DNA of 41,432 nucleotides from positions 1 to 41,432 of the forward strand of contig JAIVJS010000074.1 in the NCBI GenBank assembly GCA_020199905.1. The letters run 5' to 3'. This stretch comes from Acidobacteriota bacterium. Its GTDB lineage: Bacteria; Acidobacteriota; Thermoanaerobaculia; UBA5066; Gp7-AA6. The notes below the pieces were generated by a model. The model worked only from the letters and a program-made list of their open reading frames with translations. It was not told the DNA's origin and did not search any database. The position numbers and the translations under genes were made by a program. Positions 1-7,006 of the stretch are shown one piece after another (within the stretch, counting starts at the first letter, position 1; each line of letters starts with the position of its first letter).

Positions 1-116
1 GCGGGAGCGAGACGGCCGCGGTACTCCGCGGTCAAAGAGAATCTGACCTCCGCGCTTCGCCCTCCCGCCTCCGCCCTCCCGCCCGGGGCCCGGCGCCTGC
101 ATCGCCCCCCCGCCGC

Positions 117-1523
117 TTGGTAGTCTTGCCCGTTCTGAAAGCCGAACCGGAACTCCGCGGCGCCAACGAACCGCCCCCTCCGGCGCGGTGGCGAGCGCTC
201 CCGCTGCTTTCCGGCGCGATGCTGCTCGGGATGTCGGTCTGGTTCGCGGCGTCCGCGTCGGTTCCCGCCATCCAGAAGGAGTGGGGGCTTTCCGCGGCAG
301 CGGCCGCCTGGCTCACCCTCGCGGTCCAGCTCGGGTTCGTCGCCGGTACTCTCGCGAGCGCCCTCGGAAACCTCCCCGACGTCCTGTCGGCGCGGCATCT
401 CTTCGCGGGCTCCGCGGCGCTCGCGGCCGCGGTCAACGCGGCCTTCGCCCTCTGGGCCCGGGGCCCCGTCGCGGGGATCGTCCTCCGGTTCCTGACGGGC
501 TTCTTTCTCGCCGGCGTCTACCCCCCGGGCATGAAGATCCTCGCCACCTGGTTCCGCCGCGGCCGCGGGATGGCCCTCGGAATTCTCGTCGGCGCCCTGA
601 CGCTCGGGAAAGCGTCTCCCTATCTCGTCAACGCGGTCGGCAGCCGCGAGTGGCGGCCGAACGTCCTGTTCCTGTCGTTCTTCGCCCTCGCCGGCGGAGG
701 GATCGTGCTCTTCTTCGTGAAAGACGGACCGTACGCCCTCCCGAGAGCGCCCTTCGATTTCGGCCAGGTCCGCCGCGTCTTCCAGAACCGGGGCGTCCGG
801 CTCGCCAACTTCGGATACTTCGGGCACATGTGGGAGCTCTACGCGATGTGGACCTGGGCTCCCGTGATGGTGCGCGCCAGCCTCGCCGCGCGCGGCAGCT
901 CCCCGGCGCTGGCGGAGACGGCGGCGTTCGTGGTGATCGGGGCGGGCGCGGCCGGCTGCGTCGCCGCGGGACTGCTCGCCGACCGGATCGGACGAACGGT
1001 CGTGACCTCCTGGGCGATGGGAATCTCGGGCGCGTGCTGTCTCACGATCGGCCTGTTCTCTTCGGGCAGCGAGGCGCTGCTCCTGGCCGTCGCCGCGATC
1101 TGGGGCGCGTCCGTCGTCGCCGATTCCGCGCAATTCTCGGCGTGCGCGACCGAGCTCGGCGACCCGAAGTACATGGGAACCGCGCTGACGATCCAGACCT
1201 GCGTCGGCTTCCTCCTCACCATGGGATCGGCGGGTTCGCCTCGGGAACGGTGCGTCTGCCGAGGACCCGGCGCTACCATGCGCTCCTTCTCGCCGCGACT
1301 CATCCTCCCGCCGGGCGCTTCGTCCTCGTCAACGGATTCGACGCGGTCGCCGAGACGCCGTCGGGACGCTTTCCGATCTCCGAGCAGACGTACCCGGGAG
1401 CCGTCTCATTTCCCGAAGGAAGCCGGCGGGTCGAGAGCTTCCGAACGGATCCGTGGCCGCGGTGGACCTTCGCCCTCGAGGACGGGACGCGGATCGAGCA
1501 GGAAGTCTTCGCGTCCCGGCTGA
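117..1523 (+). CDS. MFS transporter, C-terminally truncated (broken)
   Basis: This is an inner-membrane major facilitator superfamily permease; its substrate cannot be told from sequence. About ten hydrophobic helices are visible, from residue ~35 (LLSGAMLLGMSVWF) to the tenth near residue 335. The loop PPGMKILATWFRRGRGMALG has the usual RxxGxxxG character after helix 4. Helix 11 begins at GTALTIQTCVGFLLTM and the family match stops there, near base 1222. The rest of the frame, up to 1523, is Arg/Ser/Pro-rich and is an out-of-frame reading of the debranching-enzyme gene. Helix 12 is missing. The start is uncertain: TTG at 117, or ATG at 219 directly before helix 1. The protein is probably non-functional, or the join is an assembly error. 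Confidence 0.6.
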   Translation: MVVLPVLKAEPELRGANEPPPPARWRALPLLSGAMLLGMSVWFAASASVPAIQKEWGLSAAAAAWLTLAVQLGFVAGTLASALGNLPDVLSARHLFAGSAALAAAVNAAFALWARGPVAGIVLRFLTGFFLAGVYPPGMKILATWFRRGRGMALGILVGALTLGKASPYLVNAVGSREWRPNVLFLSFFALAGGGIVLFFVKDGPYALPRAPFDFGQVRRVFQNRGVRLANFGYFGHMWELYAMWTWAPVMVRASLAARGSSPALAETAAFVVIGAGAAGCVAAGLLADRIGRTVVTSWAMGISGACCLTIGLFSSGSEALLLAVAAIWGASVVADSAQFSACATELGDPKYMGTALTIQTCVGFLLTMGSAGSPRERCVCRGPGATMRSFSPRLILPPGASSSSTDSTRSPRRRRDAFRSPSRRTREPSHFPKEAGGSRASERIRGRGGPSPSRTGRGSSRKSSRPG

Positions 1524-3166
1524 CTCGGGCGACGGTGCTCCGGTGGCGGGTCGTGTCCGGGGCGGGCCCGGTGTCGCTCGAGGTGCGGCCGTTTCTCTCC
1601 GGCCGCGACTACCACTCTCTTCACCATGAAAATCCGGGGTTTCGTTTCGAGCCCGAGGCGATCGGCGACGCTGTCCGCTTTCGTCCCTACGAAGGCGTCC
1701 CCGAAATCTCGATCCAGAGCAATGGCGAGTACTCGCACGAGCCCCTGTGGTACCGCGATTTTCTCTACGCGGAGGAACGTTCGCGGGGCCTCGACTTCCA
1801 GGAAGACCTCGCGTCTCCGGGCGTCTTTCGCTTCCCGCTGTCAAAGTCGGATGGGGCGATGATCCTCGAGGCAAACGCGGACGAGCGGGCGCCCTCTCTC
1901 TCGGGCGCGGTCCGAAGAGCGGACGCGCTCGCCGCGGCAGAAGAGCGCCGCCGCCGGGCCTTTTCCTCGCCGCTCGAGCGCGCGGCGGACGACTACATCG
2001 TGCGCCGCGGCGAAGGCAAGACCGTCGTCGCGGGTTACCCCTGGTTTTTGGACTGGGGGCGCGACACCTTCATCTCGCTCCGGGGCCTTTGCCTTTCGAC
2101 GGGACGGCTGGCCGACGCGCGAGCCATCCTCCTCGAGTGGGCCGGCGCCGTCTCGGAGGGCATGCTGCCGAACCGATTCCCCGAGCGGGGGGAGGAGCCG
2201 GAGTACAACGCCGTCGACGCTTCCCTCTGGTATGTCGTTGCCGTTTACGAATATCTGGCCGCGGCGAAGCGGCTCGCCCGGCGCATCTCCGCCGCCGATC
2301 GCGAGGCGCTCCAGGATGCCACCGATCGGATCCTCGAGGGGTACACCGCCGGCACGCGATACGGGATCCGCGCCGACGGCGACGGGCTGCTCGCCTGCGG
2401 CGCGCCGGGAATCCAGCTGACCTGGATGGACGCGAAAGTCGGCGACCGGGTCGTGACGCCCCGGGCCGGCAAGCCCGTCGAAGTGCAGGCGCTGTGGATC
2501 AACGCGCTGAGGCTCGCGGGAACCCGCACGTCCCGCTGGAAAGCGCTCGCGGACAGGGCGGCGGGCGCTTTTCCGGAACGATTTTGGAAGGAGGACACCG
2601 GTTCCCTCTACGACGTCGTCGATTGCGATGGCGTCGCGGGCACCGCGGATCCGAGCTTCCGTCCCAATCAGATCTTTGCCGTCGGCGGACTCCCCTTCCC
2701 GCTCCTGACGGGCGCCCGCGCGCGCCGCCTGGTCGACGCGGTAGAGGAGCGGCTCTGGACGCCTCTCGGCCTCCGGTCCCTCGCCCCCGGAGAGCCCGGC
2801 TACGCCGGCCGCTACGCCGGAGGCGTCCTCGACCGCGACGGCGCGTACCACCAGGGGACCGTCTGGCCCTGGCTGATCGGTCCGTTCGTGGAAGCGTGGC
2901 TTCGAGTCCGCGGCGGCGGGCCCGACGTGCGGAGAGACGCGGAGGAGAGGTTCCTCGTTCCCCTGCGTGCTCACCTCCAAACCGCCGGCCTCGGGCACAT
3001 TTCCGAGGTGGCGGACGGGGACGCGCCGCACCGGCCGGGAGGGTGCCCCTTCCAGGCCTGGTCACTGGCGGAGGCTCTCCGGCTGGAGCTTGACGTGCTG
3101 GCCGGCGGCCGGCGGTCGGCCGGCTCGCGAGCAAATCCCGACCGGGAGCCAGCCTCGTCGTTGTAA
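1223..3166 (+). CDS. amylo-alpha-1,6-glucosidase (glycogen debranching enzyme), N-terminus missing
   Basis: The protein belongs to the bacterial/archaeal debranching-enzyme family (GDE N-terminal beta domain, then an (alpha/alpha)6 GDE_C domain) that cleaves alpha-1,6 branches of glycogen-type glucans in the cytoplasm. Recognisable family sequence starts abruptly at GIGGFASGTVRLPRTRRYHA. Homologues usually carry some 10-20 residues before it (an EWL-TNG-type lead-in). Conserved later segments are intact: AGYPWFLDWGRDTFISL, YNAVDASLWY, EVQALWINALRL, YHQGTVWPWLIGPF and HISEVADGD. No ATG, GTG or TTG in this frame lies at a sensible distance, and no ribosome binding site is seen, because the frame emerges from the MFS gene by a one-base shift. 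About 647 codons remain, close to full length. The enzyme identity is secure; expression as it stands is doubtful. Confidence 0.8.
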   Translation, partial: GIGGFASGTVRLPRTRRYHALLLAATHPPAGRFVLVNGFDAVAETPSGRFPISEQTYPGAVSFPEGSRRVESFRTDPWPRWTFALEDGTRIEQEVFASRLTRATVLRWRVVSGAGPVSLEVRPFLSGRDYHSLHHENPGFRFEPEAIGDAVRFRPYEGVPEISIQSNGEYSHEPLWYRDFLYAEERSRGLDFQEDLASPGVFRFPLSKSDGAMILEANADERAPSLSGAVRRADALAAAEERRRRAFSSPLERAADDYIVRRGEGKTVVAGYPWFLDWGRDTFISLRGLCLSTGRLADARAILLEWAGAVSEGMLPNRFPERGEEPEYNAVDASLWYVVAVYEYLAAAKRLARRISAADREALQDATDRILEGYTAGTRYGIRADGDGLLACGAPGIQLTWMDAKVGDRVVTPRAGKPVEVQALWINALRLAGTRTSRWKALADRAAGAFPERFWKEDTGSLYDVVDCDGVAGTADPSFRPNQIFAVGGLPFPLLTGARARRLVDAVEERLWTPLGLRSLAPGEPGYAGRYAGGVLDRDGAYHQGTVWPWLIGPFVEAWLRVRGGGPDVRRDAEERFLVPLRAHLQTAGLGHISEVADGDAPHRPGGCPFQAWSLAEALRLELDVLAGGRRSAGSRANPDREPASSL

Positions 3167-3309
3167 GGGGGCCGCGCCGGAACTACTCTCGGCTCTGGAA
3201 CGGCCGAGAGCGCTCCGGACACCTGGAGGGGGCGGCGTTCCGGTCGCGGAAAGGAGTCGTTCTTGCGGAATTCCAGTGGTGAGGTCGACAGGGCGGAGAC
3301 GCGGACGCC

Positions 3310-3891
3310 ATGAAGTCCGACACTGACGAGCGCGGCCTCTTCATCCCCGTCATTCTCGGAACGTCACGGATGGGCCGCGCGAGCGAGAACGTCGCTCGAT
3401 TCGTCGTCCGGCACCTGGCCGCGATGCCCGGAATCGAGACGCATCTGATCGACGTGCTGGAGCTCGCGCCGCGGATCGACGGCGCCGGCGAGGAGATCAA
3501 GATCCCGGCCTTCTCGGAGCTGTGTATGCGGGCGGACGCGTTCGTCCTTGTCGCTCCCGAGTACAACCACGGCTATCCGGGCCTTCTGAAGCACGTCCTC
3601 GACACGAACCTCAAGGAGTACATCCACAAGGCGGTCGGGATATGCGGCGTGTCCGCGGGCAATTTCGGCGGGACCCGTGTCATAGAAAACCTTCTGCCGG
3701 TTCTGCGGGAGCTCGGCCTCGTGACGATTTTCTGGGACGGAAATTTTTCGGCGGCACAGAAGCTGTTCGATGCCGCAGGACAGCTTCTCGACCCCGCTTA
3801 CGTTCGCCGCATCGACAAGTTCGCGAAGGAGCTCGTGTGGATGGCAAAGGTGCTGAGATACGGGCGCGAACGCGTTTCTCTGGAGGTTTGA
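3310..3891 (+). CDS. NADPH-dependent FMN reductase family flavoprotein
   Basis: This is a 193-residue flavodoxin-fold protein of the NADPH-dependent FMN reductase family, cytosolic, reducing FMN, quinones or related acceptors. The phosphate-binding loop is near the N-terminus (GTSRMGRASENVARF, residues ~17-31), and the signature PEYNHGYPG follows at about residue 84. The length is normal for the family. The ATG at 3310 overlaps the stop of a possible 16-codon leader (3263-3313) that has its own AAAGGAG sequence, so its translation may be coupled to that leader. One base separates its stop from the start of the zinc-ribbon gene downstream. The exact acceptor is unknown. Confidence 0.85.
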   Translation: MKSDTDERGLFIPVILGTSRMGRASENVARFVVRHLAAMPGIETHLIDVLELAPRIDGAGEEIKIPAFSELCMRADAFVLVAPEYNHGYPGLLKHVLDTNLKEYIHKAVGICGVSAGNFGGTRVIENLLPVLRELGLVTIFWDGNFSAAQKLFDAAGQLLDPAYVRRIDKFAKELVWMAKVLRYGRERVSLEV

Positions 3892-3892
3892 G

Positions 3893-4096
3893 ATGGGTCA
3901 TGAAGAAGTCGCCCGCCCCTCAGGCGCTCGTACGGTTCCGCTGCCCTGCCCGAGATGCGGAGACGAGATGAACCGGCACGCGGTCAAGGTCGACACGACC
4001 CTGGTCCCGGACGAAGGGTCGCCGGACGCCGGCGGCGTGATGGTGGAGTTCCACACGTGCCGCGAATGCCGCTACGTGCTGGCGCAGCGGGCCTGA
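3893..4096 (+). CDS. small zinc-ribbon protein
   Basis: This 67-residue protein has CPRCGDEM at residues ~19-26 and CRECRY at ~56-61, a C-x2-C / C-x2-C arrangement that would hold one zinc ion. The segment between (residues 27-55) looks like a short beta hairpin with the stretch VMVEFHTC. GGAGG lies about 8 bases before the ATG, inside the last codons of the FMN reductase gene, so the two are probably co-transcribed. Small zinc-ribbon proteins of this form are widespread and mostly uncharacterised, so no function is proposed. Confidence 0.7.
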   Translation: MGHEEVARPSGARTVPLPCPRCGDEMNRHAVKVDTTLVPDEGSPDAGGVMVEFHTCRECRYVLAQRA

Positions 4097-4158
4097 CGCG
4101 TCGGGGAAGTTTCCATGCGTCCGGAACCCGATCGCGCCGGGCGGACGTATGACAGCGC

Positions 4159-5088
4159 ATGAGAGTGGCGGTCATCGGAGCGGGCGGGATCGGGGGCTAC
4201 TTCGGCGCGTCTCTCGCCCGCGCGGGGCACGACGTTCACTTTCTCGCGAGAGGGGCCCATCTCGAGGTAATCCAGGCTTCGGGTCTGCGAGTGGTCGAGC
4301 CGGCTGAGACCTGGAGCGTCCGCGTGGCGGCCTCCGCCCGGGTCCAGGAGATTCCCCGCACGGATTTCGCCATCGTCGCCGTGAAGAGCTACTCGCTGTC
4401 AGAGGTGGCGGACGCCTCCCGCGAACTCGCCTTCGCCGGGGCCGTCATCGTGCCGCTCCTGAACGGCGTCGAAGCGTTCGAGACGCTGGCAGGGGGAGGC
4501 GTGCCACCCGAGGCGATCGTCCCGGGTCTCGCCGTGATCAGCGTCGAACGGAGCGCCCCCGGAGAGATCACCCTGCGCAGCGCGTTCAAGACCGTCGTCC
4601 TCGGTGAGCACGGGGGCGGCCGGTCCGATCGAGCCGACGCGATCGTCGCGGCGTTCTCCGCCAGCGGAATCGACGCGCGCGCGTCCGAGGGCATCGCGGT
4701 CGACCTCTGGAGAAAGTTTCTGTTCTTAGCGTCCATGGCCGCGGCTTGCGGCCTGGCCCGCGCGCCGATCGGGCCGGTGAGGATAGCGCCGCTCGGACGG
4801 CGGCTCCTGGAACGGGCGGTCGCGGAGATCGCGGCGGTCGCCCGCGCGCGGGGCGTCGCCCTTCCTCCCGGGGAAGAGGAGCGCGTCCTGGAGCGGATGT
4901 CCGCCCTGCCCGCCGCGATGAAACCGAGCTTTCTTCTCGACATCGAGCGCGGCGGTCCGACCGAGCTCGACGTGCTCTCCGGAGCCGTGTCCCGATACGG
5001 GCGCGCGGCGGGAGTCGACACGCCAATTCACGATGCCGTCACGGCCGCGATTTCCGCCTCCCTCCGGTTCCGGCAGCCGGAAGGCTGA
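4159..5088 (+). CDS. panE: 2-dehydropantoate 2-reductase (ketopantoate reductase)
   Basis: The enzyme reduces ketopantoate to pantoate with NADPH in pantothenate/CoA synthesis. The N-terminus carries the dinucleotide-binding GAGGIGGYFG (residues 7-16), followed by the NADP-type loop FLARG. The known catalytic and substrate residues have counterparts: Asn in PLLNGVEAFE, Lys in LWRKFLFLAS, and Glu in GGPTELDVLSG. The length of 309 residues is typical. No Shine-Dalgarno sequence precedes the ATG; a TATGAC hexamer at 4148-4153 ends 5 bases before it, so the mRNA could be leaderless. panD, for the beta-alanine branch of the same pathway, is 19 kb away in this window. Other ApbA/PanE-family oxidoreductases act on different 2-keto acids, so the substrate is an inference. 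Confidence 0.85.
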   Translation: MRVAVIGAGGIGGYFGASLARAGHDVHFLARGAHLEVIQASGLRVVEPAETWSVRVAASARVQEIPRTDFAIVAVKSYSLSEVADASRELAFAGAVIVPLLNGVEAFETLAGGGVPPEAIVPGLAVISVERSAPGEITLRSAFKTVVLGEHGGGRSDRADAIVAAFSASGIDARASEGIAVDLWRKFLFLASMAAACGLARAPIGPVRIAPLGRRLLERAVAEIAAVARARGVALPPGEEERVLERMSALPAAMKPSFLLDIERGGPTELDVLSGAVSRYGRAAGVDTPIHDAVTAAISASLRFRQPEG

Positions 5089-5214
5089 GATATCCCGGAC
5101 CCGCCATCAAAGGTTGCCGACATCCGTCCCGCCGCCGGCGGCCGTAACCCTTTAGGCGGGATCGGAATCAAATCCGTGTCCTGGAAGTTGTGGTTGTCAT
5201 CACAGGAGGTCGCC

Positions 5215-5829
5215 TTGCGGATCCGTCTCATCGTCTCTCTCATTGTTTTCGGGACTTTCCTGGGGACTCTGCGGGCGGCCCCCGCGCAGCCTCCCCCGAA
5301 GGCCGTCTTCGCCGGCGGCTGTTTCTGGTGCGAGGAAACCGCCTTCGAGGGCGTGCCCGGCGTCCTCTCCGTCACCTCGGGCTACACCGGCGGGCAGAAG
5401 AAGAACCCCACCTACGAGGAGGTTTCGTCCGGCGGGACGGGGCATGCCGAGTCGGTCGAGGTCGCCTACGATCCCGCGAAGATCAGCTACGAGAAGCTGC
5501 TCGAGATCTTCTGGCACAACGTCGATCCGCTCCAGGCGAACGCGCAGTTCTGCGATCACGGTTCGCAGTACCGCTCCGCGATCTTCTTTCTGGACGACGC
5601 GCAGCGCCGCGCCGCGGAGGAATCGAAGCGCAGGCTCGAGGAGGAATCACGCTTCAAGGGAAAGATCGTCACGCAGATCGTGGCTGCCTCGACGTTCTAT
5701 CCCGCCGAGGAGTATCACCAGGATTTCTACAGGAAGAACCCGGCGCGGTATCACCAGTACCGGGAAGGATGCGGCCGCGATGCCCGGTTAAAACAGCTCT
5801 GGGGCGACGCGGCAGGAGGTCACAAATGA
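5215..5829 (+). CDS. msrA: exported peptide methionine (S)-S-oxide reductase MsrA
   Basis: MsrA repairs the S-epimer of methionine sulfoxide. The catalytic motif is GGCFWCEE, the substrate-site segment [13 protein letters not shown] follows, and a Cys near the C-terminus (EGCGR) may resolve the sulfenate. The residues before the catalytic motif form a signal peptide ([16 protein letters not shown], then an Ala/Pro-rich cleavage region), so the enzyme should act outside the cytoplasm. I chose TTG at 5215 because AGGAGG at 5204-5209 precedes it at the right distance; an upstream GTG at 5176 would add 13 residues in front of the signal peptide. Its stop overlaps the start of msrB (ATGA), which shows an operon and probable translational coupling. 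Confidence 0.92.
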   Translation: MRIRLIVSLIVFGTFLGTLRAAPAQPPPKAVFAGGCFWCEETAFEGVPGVLSVTSGYTGGQKKNPTYEEVSSGGTGHAESVEVAYDPAKISYEKLLEIFWHNVDPLQANAQFCDHGSQYRSAIFFLDDAQRRAAEESKRRLEEESRFKGKIVTQIVAASTFYPAEEYHQDFYRKNPARYHQYREGCGRDARLKQLWGDAAGGHK

Positions 5830-6386
5830 CTCACGCAGGATTTCTCGCCGCTGCGGCGGCGCTCGCAATCGCCATGGCGCGTCCGGTGGAGGGGCAGCAG
5901 CCCGCCGCCGGTGGACAAGGCTGGACGGGCAATTTCCATAAGCCCACGGATGCCGAGCTGAAACAGCGCCTGACGCCCATCCAGTATCAGGTGACCCAGC
6001 ACGAGGGAACGGAGCGACCGTTCGCCAACGAATACAACGACAACCACGCCGCCGGCATCTACGTCGACGTGGTCTCCGGCGAGCCCCTCTTCTCCTCGCT
6101 CGACAAGTTCGAATCCGGGACGGGTTGGCCGAGCTTCACGAAGCCGCTCGAGAAAACGAATGTCAGAACGAAGACCGACTACAAGCTCGGTCTTCCGCGA
6201 ACCGAGGTTCGGTCCGCCCACGCCGATTCCCACCTCGGCCACGTGTTCGACGACGGGCCGGCGCCGACCCGGCAGCGGTACTGCATGAATTCCGCCGCCA
6301 TGCGCTTCATCCCGGCGGAGAAGCTCGCCCAGGAGGGGTACCCGCAGTACGCGCCGCTCTTCGAAAAGGGCGGGCGCGCGAAATAA
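5826..6386 (+). CDS. msrB: exported peptide methionine (R)-S-oxide reductase MsrB
   Basis: This 186-residue enzyme reduces the R-epimer of methionine sulfoxide and complements the upstream MsrA. It begins with a short signal peptide ([18 protein letters not shown]). The MsrB fold is clear from [13 protein letters not shown], the segment [13 protein letters not shown] and the catalytic [11 protein letters not shown] near residue 160. Two points differ from well-known forms. The two CxxC zinc sites are absent, as in PilB-type MsrB. The position of the usual resolving Cys (SGCGWPSF in Neisseria PilB) is Thr, so regeneration must use another thiol or a direct reductant. The gene is coupled to msrA through ATGA. 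The separate exported pair resembles the domain content of secreted MsrAB fusions. Confidence 0.92.
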   Translation: MTHAGFLAAAAALAIAMARPVEGQQPAAGGQGWTGNFHKPTDAELKQRLTPIQYQVTQHEGTERPFANEYNDNHAAGIYVDVVSGEPLFSSLDKFESGTGWPSFTKPLEKTNVRTKTDYKLGLPRTEVRSAHADSHLGHVFDDGPAPTRQRYCMNSAAMRFIPAEKLAQEGYPQYAPLFEKGGRAK

Positions 6387-6864
6387 ACGCGCCCGGGGGT
6401 GCGGGTCGGGTGTTTCCGAATGCTCGATCCCCCGCCGACCCCGTCAGCCCTTGTCAGAAGGCACCGATCCTGACTCCTGGAGGAGAAGCGGCGGCCGGTT
6501 CGGGACGGGAGGGGGCGGGTCAGGGAAGAAGCGGGCGGGTCAGGCGCTGCTGCCGAGTCGGAAGGCGTTCTCCTGCCGGCAGAGCGGGCACACCGAGGTC
6601 TCCGCCCCGAGGACGGTGAATCCCGAATTTTTTTCTGACGCCACGCGCCGAGTTTACATGGTTCTTCGTGAGCGTTGAGGCCGCGCACTCTCGGCCCGTA
6701 ACACACGCCCGGAGCCTGGAAGCGAGCGGGGCGCCAAAGAGATAAGCTGTGCCTCACACCACGCGCAAAGTTCGACGCAACATGACTCGACCGGATTCGC
6801 GTTTGCAATGGAATCTCGGGCGGCCGGCCGAAGTGGCCGCGCCGGAAACAGAGAGGGCGCGACC
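6387..6864. other. 478-bp intergenic region after msrB
   Basis: This stretch separates msrB from a small membrane-protein gene. It holds GGGCGGGTCAGG-like direct repeats around 6508-6545, a possible 34-codon reading frame on the minus strand (6540-6644, listed separately), and an in-frame ATG at 6808 that would lengthen the next small gene by 19 residues. I see no tRNA, no convincing terminator for msrB and no mobile-element remnant. Confidence 0.5.
6540..6644 (-). CDS. possible 34-residue protein with a CPLC motif
   Basis: A GTG-initiated minus-strand frame encodes 34 residues ending ETSVCPLCRQENAFRLGSSA. The CPLC pair would suit half of a zinc knuckle or a metal-binding hook. There is no clear ribosome binding site and no neighbour in an operon. 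It may be the conserved tail of a decayed zinc-ribbon gene, or chance. The amino-acid pattern is more protein-like than the other short frames here, which is the only reason for listing it. Confidence 0.2.
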   Translation of the reverse strand: MASEKNSGFTVLGAETSVCPLCRQENAFRLGSSA

Positions 6865-6951
6865 TTGGATAGCACGACGCTTCTCATCATCATCATCGTT
6901 CTCGTGGTCTTAGGCGGCGGCGGGTTCTGGTATCGCGGCCGGAGAAGATGA
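6865..6951 (+). CDS. 28-residue single-span membrane protein
   Basis: The frame starts at TTG after GAGAGG (6851-6856) and encodes a hydrophobic helix (LLIIIIVLVVL) followed by GGGGFWYRGRRR. The plan of a helix, a Gly run, aromatic residues and a basic tail suits a tiny inner-membrane protein with its charged tail on the cytoplasmic side. Similar tiny proteins occur in many proteobacterial and acidobacterial genomes without known function. A strong intrinsic terminator 6 bases after the stop supports a real transcript. An ATG at 6808 in the same frame would give 47 residues, but it has no better ribosome binding site and adds only a low-complexity Arg/Gly/Ala segment. Confidence 0.6.
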   Translation: MDSTTLLIIIIVLVVLGGGGFWYRGRRR

Positions 6952-6957
6952 CCCTCA

Positions 6958-6989
6958 GGGAGCGGCGGCGTTTACCGCCGCTCCCTTTT
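6958..6989 (+). terminator. rho-independent terminator after the 28-residue gene
   Basis: An 11-bp perfect GC stem (GGGAGCGGCGG at 6958-6968 pairing with CCGCCGCTCCC at 6975-6985) encloses a 6-base loop and is followed directly by TTTT. It faces the plus strand and lies between two genes whose 3' ends converge. The minus-strand side has no T-run, so it should stop mainly plus-strand transcription. Confidence 0.85.
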
Positions 6990-7006
6990 CCTCCTGCCCG
7001 ACTCCT

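Noticed and set aside
188-1220. Long open frame in front of the debranching enzyme
   Set aside because: It is Arg/Gly/Pro-rich out-of-frame reading of the MFS gene, common in high-GC DNA; only the part after about 1223 matches a protein family.
1747-3093. Other long frames on both strands over the debranching enzyme gene
   Set aside because: Their composition is Arg/Gly/Ala/Pro-rich with no motifs; they are shadows of the real frame.
5100-5170. CCCGCC/GGCGGG inverted repeat before msrA
   Set aside because: The arms are short and 20 bases apart with no T-run; this is common in high-GC DNA and not a clear terminator or operator.
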